NCBI GenBank assembly: GCA_041749535.1
Contig: JBGTBE010000108.1
Span: forward strand, 186,001 to 250,000
Length of the DNA stretch: 64,000 bases
DNA from: JBBQZU01 sp041749535
Lineage (GTDB): Bacteria; Bacteroidota; Bacteroidia; Flavobacteriales_D; Cryomorphaceae
Reading direction: 5' to 3'
Shown: positions 16,490-25,107 of the stretch, piece by piece
Numbering within the stretch: position 1 is the first letter of the stretch
Layout of the letters: every line of letters begins with the position of its first letter
Notes under the pieces: generated by a model
The model's input: the letters and a program-made list of their open reading frames with translations, nothing else
The model's database searches: none
What the model was told of the DNA's origin: nothing
Translations under genes and position numbers: made by a program

Positions 16490-18006
16490 GAGGATGGAAT
16501 TATAATCTTCTGGCCTGGTTTTATTCGGTTGAGATTTTGGTTTGAATTTGCTTGTTTAATATCTGATACACTAATTCCGGGATACTTGTTAGCGATATCC
16601 CACAAGGTATCTCCACTTTGAACTGTGTGAATTTTCCCATCTGAAGAAGCAGCAATTTTTGTACCAGCATGTACTTTGCCAGAAGGTTTGGTATCACCTG
16701 AATTTTCTGGCTGTTTGAGATATAATTTTTGACCTGGTTGAATTCTGTCAGAATTTAGATTATTCCAATGTTTTATATCACTAATTGAAACCTTGTTTCG
16801 GCTAGCAATGAGCCCAAGGGACTCACCACTGCGGACAGTATGAACGGTTTGTATGGTGGATGCTACCGTAGTAACTACTTGAGCTACCTCATCAACCTTG
16901 GACGGTAAGTATAAGTGCAGGCTGTCACGATTGGCCAGATAGTCGCCAATGGCATTTACAGGGAGATAAACCACTTTACTGTTCTCGGTTTTTGGAATTT
17001 CTCCTCTCTTGATGCTCGGGTTTAGAAGCGTGAGTTCATCTGTTGAAATTCCTGCGAAATAGGCAATTTGATCGAGTCGTGCTGGACCATAAACATGAAC
17101 TGTGTCAACCTCTCCAAACAGATAGGATGGTCGAACTGGATAAATATTGTGCTCTGTAGCATAGTTCATAACATAATTTACGGCGATGAAAGCAGGTACA
17201 TAACCCCGCGTTTCTGCGGGTAAGTAATTCCATATTTGCCAATAATCTTTTTTGCCCCCAGACCTTCTAATTGCCTTGTTCACGTTGCCCGGGCCCGAAT
17301 TGTACGCTGCGAGTACCAAATTCCAATCTCCGTACATTTTGTATAAATAGGTCATGTATCGGCACGCGGCGATGGTGCTTTTTATTGGGTCGCAGCGTTC
17401 ATCATAGTATGAGTCTACATTCAGGTCGTACATACGGCCCGTGGTGTACATAAATTGCCATAAACCGGCAGCTCCAGCTTTTGATTTTGCAGGTGCGTAG
17501 AGCGCCGATTCTACCACAGCAAGGTGTTTAAGTTCCAAAGGCATGTCAAACATATCGAGTTTCTCTTCAAACATTGGATAATATAATGCTGCAAGACCGA
17601 GAACCCTCGCCGTTACATCTCTTCTTTTGTTTGTATATAGATTGATGAAGCCTTTTACGTGTTTATTGTATTGAAGACTCAATGGCGTTTCACCATCGAG
17701 TTTTGCAATTCTTGCTGCCAATATTGAATCGGAGTAGCTAGGAATTTGGGTATATGCGAAACCATAGCTGTTGAGACAGATAGAGTCTGATTCAAAACAC
17801 TGCCAGTGTAATCTTTCTTCCGCCCAAAGCGCATCTAGAGCGCGGAGCGCAGGATCATCAGGCTGGATTTGTACCATTATGGTGTCTGCGGGCAGGCTCT
17901 TTAGCGTATCATTAATTGCTGCAAAATCTTGAGCATGCAATTCTTGCAAGTACGCAGGTGCAAATAGCGTGAAAATTAAAAGATAAACTGACCATATACG
18001 TCTCAT
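16486..18006 (-). CDS. membrane-bound lytic murein transglycosylase with LysM repeats (MltD-like)
   Basis: The 506-residue protein has a signal peptide and an SLT (family 1 transglycosylase) domain at about residues 120-290. The catalytic Glu lies in VVESALYAPAKSKAGAAGLW, followed by LAAYNSGPGNV and the YVPAFIAVNYV block. A degenerate LysM-like segment follows at about 310-355, then two clear LysM modules (HTVRSGESLGLIA and HTVQSGDTLWDIA), the last ending at the C-terminus. It cleaves the glycan strand of peptidoglycan to 1,6-anhydro products, with LysM giving wall binding. It is first in a two-gene operon with the DUF4837 lipoprotein. A -7 box with a matching -33 TTG lies upstream. Confidence 0.93.
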   Translation of the reverse strand: MRRIWSVYLLIFTLFAPAYLQELHAQDFAAINDTLKSLPADTIMVQIQPDDPALRALDALWAEERLHWQCFESDSICLNSYGFAYTQIPSYSDSILAARIAKLDGETPLSLQYNKHVKGFINLYTNKRRDVTARVLGLAALYYPMFEEKLDMFDMPLELKHLAVVESALYAPAKSKAGAAGLWQFMYTTGRMYDLNVDSYYDERCDPIKSTIAACRYMTYLYKMYGDWNLVLAAYNSGPGNVNKAIRRSGGKKDYWQIWNYLPAETRGYVPAFIAVNYVMNYATEHNIYPVRPSYLFGEVDTVHVYGPARLDQIAYFAGISTDELTLLNPSIKRGEIPKTENSKVVYLPVNAIGDYLANRDSLHLYLPSKVDEVAQVVTTVASTIQTVHTVRSGESLGLIASRNKVSISDIKHWNNLNSDRIQPGQKLYLKQPENSGDTKPSGKVHAGTKIAASSDGKIHTVQSGDTLWDIANKYPGISVSDIKQANSNQNLNRIKPGQKIIIPSS

Positions 18007-18068
18007 GTGAATTTAGTTAAGGAGGGTTATTCCCATACGGAAACTGCTTAAAATAGTTGACTTGGAAT

Positions 18069-18076
18069 CAAAGATA
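18069..18076 (-). promoter_or_regulatory. -7 promoter box for the transglycosylase-DUF4837 operon
   Basis: TATCTTTG on the minus strand is a perfect TAnnTTTG box, 62 bases upstream of the transglycosylase ATG. A TTG lies 21 bases further upstream, close to the expected -33 position. The leader would be about 55 bases long. Confidence 0.6.
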
Positions 18077-18115
18077 AATTTTGAAGAAAGACTTCCTCAA
18101 TTCCGAACCAGGATT

Positions 18116-19546
18116 TTAGAACGAAGCAGTGTGCATTAAATTATGGCCGAAAGCCAGTAATTTATCCTCTTGAAAAGAGCCAGCCATGAGTTGAACCCCT
18201 ACTGGTAATCCATTGCTTTGTGTGAACAATGGCAGAGAAATAGCAGGAATACCAGCGAGGTTTGCATGTACAGTAAAGATGTCTTCAAGGTACATTTTTA
18301 TTGGATCTGATGTATTCTCACCGAGGGCGAAGGCTGTTGATGGGGTAGTGGGTGAGAGCAGGAGATCGAATTCAGAAAGCAATTTATCCGTTTTGTCTTT
18401 CAGGATTCGCCTCACTTTTTGCGCTTTTGCATAATAGGCATCATAGTAACCGGCGCTTAAAACAAATGTACCAAGCATAATACGCCTTTTCACCTCTCGA
18501 CCGAATCCTTCACTTCGGCTTTTTTTATATGTGGAATCAATATCTGTGGCATCTTTGCTACGGTATCCGTAATGAATTCCATCGAACCGTGAAAGATTGG
18601 ATGATGCTTCTGCGGTAGTAAGCACATAATACGCGGGCACGAGAAATTCAAGTTCTTGCAAGTTTACAGCATCCACAGAATGGCCAGCATCCTTTAGTTT
18701 CTCGATAAGCGACACAATATTTTGTCTTGTTTCGGCATCCAAAGCGGGGCTGTCCAGACATTCCTTGATGTAGCCTATACGCATTGGTTTTGCAGGTAGT
18801 ATTAAATCTGAAGATTTTCCCACAGACATACTGCTGCTTGTGCTGTCCATCTCGTCTCTTCCCGAAATAACTTCAAGAATCTTTGCACAATCTGACACAT
18901 TGTTTGCAAGCGGTCCAATTTGGTCGAATGATGAAGCAAATGCGATAAGCCCATGACGACTTACCCTTCCGTACGTCGGTTTAAGACCTACTACACCACA
19001 AAAGGATGCTGGTTGCCTTATTGAGCCACCTGTATCGCTACCGAGTGCTGCTAAGCAAAGGCCTGCTGCAACAGCGGCAGCGCTTCCACCAGATGAACCA
19101 CCAGGTACCAGGAGAGGGTTGGCTGGGTTTTTCACCGGACCATATGCTGAATTCTCATTTGAACCACCCATTGCAAATTCATCACAATTAACCCGACCAA
19201 TAAGAATGACATCTTCAGCCAAGAGCCTCTCTATTGCAGTCGCGCTGTATAAGGACTCAAAGCCTTCGAGTATTTTGGATGCGGCACCAACTTTATGATT
19301 GGCGTAACAAATGTTGTCTTTAATTGCCAGCACCATTCCTGCCAGTTTCCCAGAAGTTCCATTCTTGATTTTGGACTGTATGGTCTCAGCTTTAATGAGC
19401 GCTTCTTTGGCAAATACCTCAAGAAAAATGTTCAGGCTCTCGTGCTCAGCAATTCGATTGAGGTAATGATGTACCAGACTTGGAAGCTCAAGGCTCCCAC
19501 TACTCAAATCTTTTTGGATTGATTCAAGAGACTTGTATTCGTTCAA
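18116..19546 (-). CDS. gatA: aspartyl/glutamyl-tRNA amidotransferase subunit A
   Basis: The 476-residue protein is an amidase-signature enzyme. The catalytic Lys-Ser-Ser set is visible: the lysine in VLAIKDNI (about residue 75), the cis-serine in the GSDTGGSIRQPA block, and the nucleophile region PGGSSGGSAAAVAAG. It fits GatA, which releases ammonia from glutamine for conversion of Glu-tRNA(Gln) or Asp-tRNA(Asn). GatB and GatC are not in the window, so in this genome they must lie elsewhere, as is usual in Bacteroidota. It follows tatA with a 23-base gap and is probably transcribed with it. Confidence 0.93.
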   Translation of the reverse strand: MNEYKSLESIQKDLSSGSLELPSLVHHYLNRIAEHESLNIFLEVFAKEALIKAETIQSKIKNGTSGKLAGMVLAIKDNICYANHKVGAASKILEGFESLYSATAIERLLAEDVILIGRVNCDEFAMGGSNENSAYGPVKNPANPLLVPGGSSGGSAAAVAAGLCLAALGSDTGGSIRQPASFCGVVGLKPTYGRVSRHGLIAFASSFDQIGPLANNVSDCAKILEVISGRDEMDSTSSSMSVGKSSDLILPAKPMRIGYIKECLDSPALDAETRQNIVSLIEKLKDAGHSVDAVNLQELEFLVPAYYVLTTAEASSNLSRFDGIHYGYRSKDATDIDSTYKKSRSEGFGREVKRRIMLGTFVLSAGYYDAYYAKAQKVRRILKDKTDKLLSEFDLLLSPTTPSTAFALGENTSDPIKMYLEDIFTVHANLAGIPAISLPLFTQSNGLPVGVQLMAGSFQEDKLLAFGHNLMHTASF

Positions 19547-19569
19547 AATTTGTAAGATTTTGGAGGTAT

Positions 19570-19746
19570 TTACTGCGGATCCTTGTCCGTATCTTCTTTG
19601 GACGCGTCCTTGAATTCTTTCATGCCTCTTCCGAGGCCTCGCATCATTTCAGGTATTTTCTTGCCTCCAAATAACAAGAGCACTACTACTGCTATAAGCA
19701 CAACTTGCGGCCATCCGATTACACCGATTATTGAAGAAAAAAGCAT
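19570..19746 (-). CDS. tatA: Sec-independent protein translocase subunit TatA/E
   Basis: This short 58-residue gene begins MLFSSIIGVIGWPQVVLIAV. It has the hallmarks of TatA: one N-terminal membrane helix (about residues 13-26), the hinge with FGGKKIPEMMRGLGRG (residues 26-41), and an amphipathic helix followed by a short charged tail (FKDASKEDTDKDPQ). TatA multimers form the passage for folded proteins with twin-arginine signals. The partner tatC is not in the window. A TACCTTTG promoter box lies 16 bases before the ATG, and gatA follows 23 bases after the stop. The FGGKKIPE motif makes the call firm despite the small size. Confidence 0.93.
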   Translation of the reverse strand: MLFSSIIGVIGWPQVVLIAVVVLLLFGGKKIPEMMRGLGRGMKEFKDASKEDTDKDPQ

Positions 19747-19761
19747 AAGCTTTGTTTTTTA

Positions 19762-19769
19762 CAAAGGTA
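19762..19769 (-). promoter_or_regulatory. -7 promoter box for tatA-gatA
   Basis: TACCTTTG on the minus strand is a perfect TAnnTTTG match in the 44-base gap between the EnvC-like gene and tatA. It implies that tatA-gatA can be transcribed separately from the upstream envelope operon. Confidence 0.6.
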
Positions 19770-19790
19770 CGAAAATATGATTCGATAGGT

Positions 19791-21005
19791 TCACTGTCGC
19801 AATATCCAAAGTGCTGGGTCCTGTTTTGTTGTTCCTGATTCTGATACCTTCCATATTTCGAGATGTGCTTCGGTTTTTCCTGTACCATCATCTGTAAGTA
19901 CCGTACCGATAGGTTGTTTTGTTTTTACCTTATCTCCTTTATTCACAAAGACATCTTTCATGTTTGAATACACAGTTCGATAGCCCCCATGGTTAATAAT
20001 AACATTTTGGCCTGCCCCTGTTATACTGAAAACTGCTGAAACAGTCCCTTCAAACACAGAACGCACAGAAGCATTAGCACCAGTTGCTATATCTATACCA
20101 TTGTTTGGCACCATGATACCTGCCAAAATAGGGTGGGGGTTTTGACCAAATCGCGCTGTAATAACCCCCCTTTCTACTGGCCAAGGTAGCTTGCCTTTAT
20201 TGCTTTCAAAATTTGCGGATAGTGCCGCTGCTTCTGGTGTTAGGGAGAAAACGCCTGCATTGTCTTTTCTCGAAGCTTTTATTTCTGACTCAATAATTCG
20301 CTGTATTTCTTTATTCAATTTTTCTCGCTGCTTTTCCTGCTCCTGAAGCTTCTTGAGAAGTGATTTTTCCTCCTGCTTTATACTCTTCACAGTATTTTCA
20401 CGCTCTTTCAAGTCACGCGCCAAATCCTGTTTTGTAGACTCTTCGTCCTGCAGTATGACATCTTTCGCATTGATGATTTCCAGAAGGTTTAAGTTCAAAT
20501 GATTGAGTTCATTCTGAGCTCCTAAAATATCATTCGCCTGTTTTCTTCTGAATTTGGTTAGTTGGTTGAGATATTTGATTCGTTTCAGCACCTGAAAGAA
20601 ATCACTTGAAGAGAAAATATACAATAGCCTGTCTTGTGCTTTATAATTTCGTTGGGCGTGCGAAATCATTTGGGCATAGTTTTGTTTGAGCATCTCAAGT
20701 TCTTTTTCAAGGGAAGAAATGCGATTCTTATTCTCCTTTATTCGGGTATTGTAGAGTCCAATTTCTCTTTTCAAACTTCGAATAAGGTCTTCTCTGAGTC
20801 CAATCTTCTTATTTATCAATGAAAGTTCACCTTCCATCTTACTACGTGTATCTCGGGTTTCCTTGATAAGCTTTGAGGTGAGATTGATTTCTTCAGTGAT
20901 TCGGTCACGCTCTTTTTGCAATGTTTTTTTGTCCTGACCAGAGATCTGGAAACTGATGAAAATGAAAGAAAATACAACCAATAGCCTTTTACCCAATCCG
21001 AACAT
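19791..21005 (-). CDS. EnvC-like murein hydrolase activator (degenerate M23 domain with coiled coil)
   Basis: The 404-residue protein has a signal peptide (MFGLGKRLLVVFSFIF, ending near ISGQ), a long coiled coil at about residues 25-245, and a C-terminal LytM/M23 fold (about 275-404). The zinc site looks broken: the usual HxxxD is NNGID, and the usual HxH is HLE, in EAHLEIW. That fits EnvC-type activators, which bind and switch on amidases at the division site instead of cutting peptidoglycan themselves. I chose the ATG at 21005, since the longer frame (21044) overlaps the DUF4292 gene by 56 bases and hides the signal peptide; the chosen start still overlaps by 17. It is last in a long envelope operon. 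Confidence 0.9.
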   Translation of the reverse strand: MFGLGKRLLVVFSFIFISFQISGQDKKTLQKERDRITEEINLTSKLIKETRDTRSKMEGELSLINKKIGLREDLIRSLKREIGLYNTRIKENKNRISSLEKELEMLKQNYAQMISHAQRNYKAQDRLLYIFSSSDFFQVLKRIKYLNQLTKFRRKQANDILGAQNELNHLNLNLLEIINAKDVILQDEESTKQDLARDLKERENTVKSIKQEEKSLLKKLQEQEKQREKLNKEIQRIIESEIKASRKDNAGVFSLTPEAAALSANFESNKGKLPWPVERGVITARFGQNPHPILAGIMVPNNGIDIATGANASVRSVFEGTVSAVFSITGAGQNVIINHGGYRTVYSNMKDVFVNKGDKVKTKQPIGTVLTDDGTGKTEAHLEIWKVSESGTTKQDPALWILRQ

Positions 21006-21885
21006 ATTTCTCTGGGATCTTAAATGGGAAGGATTGTGCCTCATTCAGTTTTATTCGGGTATAATTGAGTTCGAATTTCGAAAATTGTCCTGAAGAAATA
21101 ATCTCAATTCGCACTTGCATTGGAAAAGTCTTTCCCTCAAGTTGCTCAAAGTTGCCATAATAAATTTTCAAAATCCTCTTCATGAGCAAATCTTCTACCT
21201 CTGCTCTTTCTACCCGGAAGTCGCTGGGGCGCACGAAGTAGCGCTTTATAATAAGATCTTCATCACTGTATTTCTCAATATTTTTTTGGATTCGGCGTTC
21301 GTTTTGGATTTCAGATGACAAACTATCTTTCTTAGTAGAAAGCCGCACGGCCGATTTTCTGTATTTCCGCTTATTCTTGGTGTGAAGAACATAATAGAGC
21401 CCATCCACTGATGATGAGTATTTTTCGCTTTCATCGATCTCTACTGGATTACCTACCAACAAATTGGTCAAAAATTCAAGTTCAGCAGGGTAGTCCAGCA
21501 ATGAATCGATAATGGAAAAATTGCCTACATAGAATTCACTGTTTAGCTTATTAATGAATTTCACAGAGTCAACATCGACCAATACCCTGAGCGCCTCTAT
21601 GCCCAATGCGGGAGTTATACTAAGCCACAAGGCACTGTCTTGTCTTATTCTTAAGTTCGCTTTGAAAGAACTATTCTGCTTTTCAGTACTCGTGCTGATG
21701 TCGAGTTTTGCACCAATCGTGGTGAAGTTAAAGCGTTGATCTTCTACGAGTACTCTCAATGCATTGTCTCCAATCGAAAGCAAAGGGCTTTTTTCTGTAA
21801 TGCGTTTCACTTTGCATCCAGCTAGCGAAAGTAGTAAGAGTGAAAGCACCACGAGCTTAAGTATGGAATTCCAGAAACTACACAT
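20989..21885 (-). CDS. DUF4292 family lipoprotein
   Basis: The 298-residue protein has a lipoprotein signal with lipobox SLAGC at about residue 24, followed by a mostly beta-stranded region. It fits the DUF4292 family, a LolA/LolB-like fold group common in Bacteroidota that is encoded between a TPR lipoprotein and the EnvC-like factor, as here. It starts 2 bases after the TPR gene stop and its own end overlaps the EnvC-like start by 17 bases, so it is tightly coupled. A role in lipoprotein or outer-membrane maintenance is inferred from fold similarity only. Confidence 0.85.
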   Translation of the reverse strand: MCSFWNSILKLVVLSLLLLSLAGCKVKRITEKSPLLSIGDNALRVLVEDQRFNFTTIGAKLDISTSTEKQNSSFKANLRIRQDSALWLSITPALGIEALRVLVDVDSVKFINKLNSEFYVGNFSIIDSLLDYPAELEFLTNLLVGNPVEIDESEKYSSSVDGLYYVLHTKNKRKYRKSAVRLSTKKDSLSSEIQNERRIQKNIEKYSDEDLIIKRYFVRPSDFRVERAEVEDLLMKRILKIYYGNFEQLEGKTFPMQVRIEIISSGQFSKFELNYTRIKLNEAQSFPFKIPEKYVRIG

Positions 21886-21887
21886 AG

Positions 21888-23645
21888 TTATTCTCCCATT
21901 GATGGTGAATTGATCTTTTTCAGAATTTCTTCAGAATCAGCCCCAGAATCTATTGCTGCTTGCCAGCTTCTTACTGCATCAGGATATCTCTTCAATTGAT
22001 GGAGTACATCCCCATGATGTTCGAGTACAACAGGGTCATTGCCAGCGCCGTTTTTAAGCGCTTCCTCGATCCAGAAAAGGGCATTTTGAAAATTGCTCCG
22101 TTTGTAAAGCACCCATCCGTAGGTATCTTGAAAGGAAGCTTCATCAGGCATCAAGTCATTCGCTTTTTTTGCCATTTGTTCTGCTTTTTCCAATCGCTCT
22201 CCGCGGTTTGCAAGATAATACGCATAGTTGTTCAGTACTACCGGATTGTTGGGCTCCAAACGCAAGGACTGCTCATAGTTCTCATCAGATTTTACGTTGT
22301 TTTGCTGCTCGTGGTAGGCATCACCTAGTGAAGCGGTAATTTGGGCCAAAAGCTGGTCATTATCAACCACCAGATTCTTTCCTGATGAAAGGATAGTTAT
22401 TGCATCAGCAACTTTCGCTTGTGAAAGTAGAGCAATGCCATTAAAAAGGTAGAATATCGCTTGCTCAGGAAATAATTCCATTGCAGCCTGGCTTTCTGCC
22501 TCCATTGATTGAAAATCATTCAGTTGGGAGTCAATGGTTAGAATTTGCTGCCAAATGGGGGGTCTGTTAGGATCAATTTCAACCGCTTGACGAAACTTTT
22601 TCCTTGACTCTTCAGCCTTTCCTAGATTGTAGAAAATATCGCCTTGAATCGCATACGCTTTAGCATCTTGTGGATGGGTTAGCTCCAGGCTCTTACCCAA
22701 TTCTATAGCCTGATCACTTTCAGATTTTGATGAGCTGGAATTTATCATATTGAGTAGGATATTTACCTTAACGTCAATATTGAGCTCCTTGCTTAGAAAT
22801 GCCTTATTGAGAAATTTGAATGCCTCTGCATCGTTTCCTGATTTTTTGGACATTTCATAAATCGACAAAAGTACCAACCCATTTTCAGGGCTCATTTCTA
22901 GCATTTCATAGTATAATGCAATGGCCTCCTTCGGCATATTGGTTTTTTCATAAAGTTCGGCTTTCATACCTCGGTACCTTATTTCCTCAGGGTTTATCGA
23001 AATTAGCTTGTCTATTTCTAAAAGCGCATTGCTATAATCTCCCATTTCCATGTAAACAAGCTGTCTTTGAGTAGAAACTTCTTCGGTAGGTCCTATACGG
23101 TCTTCAAGCTCCTGATATATCTTCAAAGCATCAGCATATTTTCCTTGGGCAGCCAGTAAACCTGCTAGATGAAAATAATAGTCGTATTCATCGGGATGGG
23201 CTTGAAGAATCTTTCTATAAATGCGGGCACTTTCATCCAGTCTTCCAACTTCTGAATATAGCTGTCCGAGAAGTTCTAAATACCAGAGATTCTCGGGCTC
23301 TATGCGGCTTGCATCTGTCGCATATTCAATAGCTGAATTGTAGTTGCCCTCTTCAGCGTGTATTCTTGCCAATTCGAACTTTACTGCACCGCTTCCAGGA
23401 TTCACTCCCAATGCTTCTGAAAATTTGGTTTTAGCCAATTCGCGATCACCAAGAATTTTTGCCTTGTTGGCATCAAAGAAGAGCTCCTTAAATTTGCGCT
23501 CAGAATTTGGCGGAAGTGCAGATGCATCAAACTCCTCCGGGTCCACATTTCCCAATTCCTTCCCAGAGCTGCATTGCACGAGCAGAAGCCCCAATAAGAG
23601 CGCTGAAAGAAAAGTAAGAGTTCTTCTATTAGTGTTCACTTTCAA
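21888..23645 (-). CDS. tetratricopeptide-repeat lipoprotein
   Basis: The 585-residue protein begins with a lipoprotein signal (lipobox LLVQC near residue 25) and then consists almost wholly of TPR helix pairs from about residue 45 to the end. Typical units read as Ala/Leu-rich 34-residue blocks, such as GNYNSAIEYATDASRIEPEN and NPVVLNNYAYYLANRG. TPR arrays serve as docking surfaces for other proteins. Its place between a sugar nucleotidyltransferase and DUF4292/EnvC is the same as in many flavobacteria and points to cell envelope assembly. The partner is unknown. Its ATG overlaps the upstream gene's stop by 4 bases. Confidence 0.88.
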   Translation of the reverse strand: MKVNTNRRTLTFLSALLLGLLLVQCSSGKELGNVDPEEFDASALPPNSERKFKELFFDANKAKILGDRELAKTKFSEALGVNPGSGAVKFELARIHAEEGNYNSAIEYATDASRIEPENLWYLELLGQLYSEVGRLDESARIYRKILQAHPDEYDYYFHLAGLLAAQGKYADALKIYQELEDRIGPTEEVSTQRQLVYMEMGDYSNALLEIDKLISINPEEIRYRGMKAELYEKTNMPKEAIALYYEMLEMSPENGLVLLSIYEMSKKSGNDAEAFKFLNKAFLSKELNIDVKVNILLNMINSSSSKSESDQAIELGKSLELTHPQDAKAYAIQGDIFYNLGKAEESRKKFRQAVEIDPNRPPIWQQILTIDSQLNDFQSMEAESQAAMELFPEQAIFYLFNGIALLSQAKVADAITILSSGKNLVVDNDQLLAQITASLGDAYHEQQNNVKSDENYEQSLRLEPNNPVVLNNYAYYLANRGERLEKAEQMAKKANDLMPDEASFQDTYGWVLYKRSNFQNALFWIEEALKNGAGNDPVVLEHHGDVLHQLKRYPDAVRSWQAAIDSGADSEEILKKINSPSMGE

Positions 23646-24652
23646 ATGGATGCTTTCATTAGGTTATAATCCCCGATGCTGAGTTCTTCCGGCTGCTTCT
23701 TAAGCTGAACATTGTTTCCGATCATGGAGTTTGAAATAAAGGAGCCTTCAATGACTGAGTTTTGTTGTACAATGCTTCTAGACATTCGGCAATTTGTAAT
23801 TTTACTGCCTGCACCAATAGAAACAGATGGACCCACAACGGATGCATTAAGTTCCACCCCTGGCCCAATATAGCAGGGTGGAATTACCACGCTATTCGCT
23901 ACAAGTGCAGTTGGGTCTATCATTGAATGGGGGTGTTTATGCATCAAGACCTTTTCGTTGGTATCGATGGTAACAGCAGCATTACCGCAATCCATCCATA
24001 CATCAACTTCACCTGGAGCAAAGAGCATTCCTCTCTGGGTGAGTCGCATTAGTGCATCCGGAAGTTGGTACTCACCACCTTTTGTCAGCTTGTTGTCAAT
24101 CAAAAATTGAATTTCTTTTAATAATTCTTCACCCTTCTTAAAGTAGTAAATACCAATCATAGCCAGATCGCTCACAAAAGTGCTCGGCTTTTCCACAAAG
24201 TCAACGATGTCGCCATTTTCATCTAGCTTGACCACACCAAATGCGGAGGGATCATCGATTTGCTTCACCCAAAGTACACCATCCTTAGCGTCATCCATTT
24301 TGAAATCGGCCCTAAATAGGGTGTCAGCGAAAGCCACAATCACCTTTCCTTTGAGCGCTTCCCGTGCGCACCAAACGGCGTGCGCTGTTCCTAGCGCTTC
24401 ATCCTGATAGGATATCTTTCCAATTGCACCTAAAGAAGTAGCAATACCAAGTAGCATCTGCTCTACTTCCTGACCGAAACGCCCAGTAACAAAAACGATT
24501 TGTTCAATCTTCTCATGCATCAGTTCACTGATGTCTTCTACAAGATGCTGAACAATTGGTTTTCCTGCAATGGGAATGAGAGGCTTTGGAATGGTAAGGG
24601 TGTGAGGCCTTAACCGTTTGCCCATACCTGCCATCGGCACGATTATATTCAT
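23642..24652 (-). CDS. sugar-phosphate nucleotidyltransferase
   Basis: The 336-residue protein starts with the pyrophosphorylase signature MAGMGKRLRPHTLTIPKPLI, containing the GxGxRLxP...KPL nucleotide-binding loop. Its transferase domain covers about residues 1-230. The C-terminal 90 residues contain hexapeptide-type repeats (VVIPPCYIGPGVELNASVVG) that form a left-handed beta helix. Such enzymes make NDP-sugars from sugar 1-phosphates. Which sugar or nucleotide is used cannot be told from sequence alone (glucose-1-phosphate thymidylyl- or mannose-1-phosphate guanylyltransferase-like). It overlaps both neighbours by 4 bases and sits beside a polysaccharide flippase, consistent with surface glycan supply. 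Confidence 0.9.
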   Translation of the reverse strand: MNIIVPMAGMGKRLRPHTLTIPKPLIPIAGKPIVQHLVEDISELMHEKIEQIVFVTGRFGQEVEQMLLGIATSLGAIGKISYQDEALGTAHAVWCAREALKGKVIVAFADTLFRADFKMDDAKDGVLWVKQIDDPSAFGVVKLDENGDIVDFVEKPSTFVSDLAMIGIYYFKKGEELLKEIQFLIDNKLTKGGEYQLPDALMRLTQRGMLFAPGEVDVWMDCGNAAVTIDTNEKVLMHKHPHSMIDPTALVANSVVIPPCYIGPGVELNASVVGPSVSIGAGSKITNCRMSRSIVQQNSVIEGSFISNSMIGNNVQLKKQPEELSIGDYNLMKASI

Positions 24653-25098
24653 TGGGGATTCTTGTTTATACCTGTACTGCCGAAGCCACCCACTCCTCTT
24701 ACTGTATCATCAAGCTCAGAAACGGGCAAAAAACTGAACGTTTCATGTCTTGCCAATATCATCTGTGCTATGCGATCTCCGTCTTCGATAACCACTTTTT
24801 TATCGGACAAATTTACCAATAATACCTTCAATTCTCCCCTGTAGTCAGCATCTATCGTGCCGGGGGAGTTTAGAACAGTGATACCTTGCTTAAATGCAAG
24901 ACCACTTCTAGGTCTAATTTGTGCTTCGGTACCTTTAGGGAGTGCGATGAATATGCCTGTTGGAACAAGTATACGTTCTAAAGGGTCCAGTTGAAGCGGT
25001 TCGCCAATATTCGCAGTAAGATCGACGCCAGCACTGAGTGGTGTGGCATAGGTTGGGGTTGCATGTTTCGAGCGATTGATTATCTGTACTTCAGTCAT
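24649..25098 (-). CDS. dut: dUTP diphosphatase
   Basis: The 149-residue protein shows all five motifs of the trimeric dUTPase family: AGVDLTA (1), PRSGLA (2), GTIDADYRGE (3), GDRIAQM (4) and the glycine-rich C-terminal RGVGGFGSTG (5). It hydrolyses dUTP to dUMP and pyrophosphate, keeping uracil out of DNA and feeding dTMP synthesis. The length is standard. It starts 9 bases after the flippase stop and overlaps the nucleotidyltransferase start by 4 bases, within the envelope operon. This position is common in flavobacteria, although the metabolic link to envelope genes is not obvious. Confidence 0.97.
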   Translation of the reverse strand: MTEVQIINRSKHATPTYATPLSAGVDLTANIGEPLQLDPLERILVPTGIFIALPKGTEAQIRPRSGLAFKQGITVLNSPGTIDADYRGELKVLLVNLSDKKVVIEDGDRIAQMILARHETFSFLPVSELDDTVRGVGGFGSTGINKNPQ

Positions 25099-25107
25099 AG
25101 TATCGAA

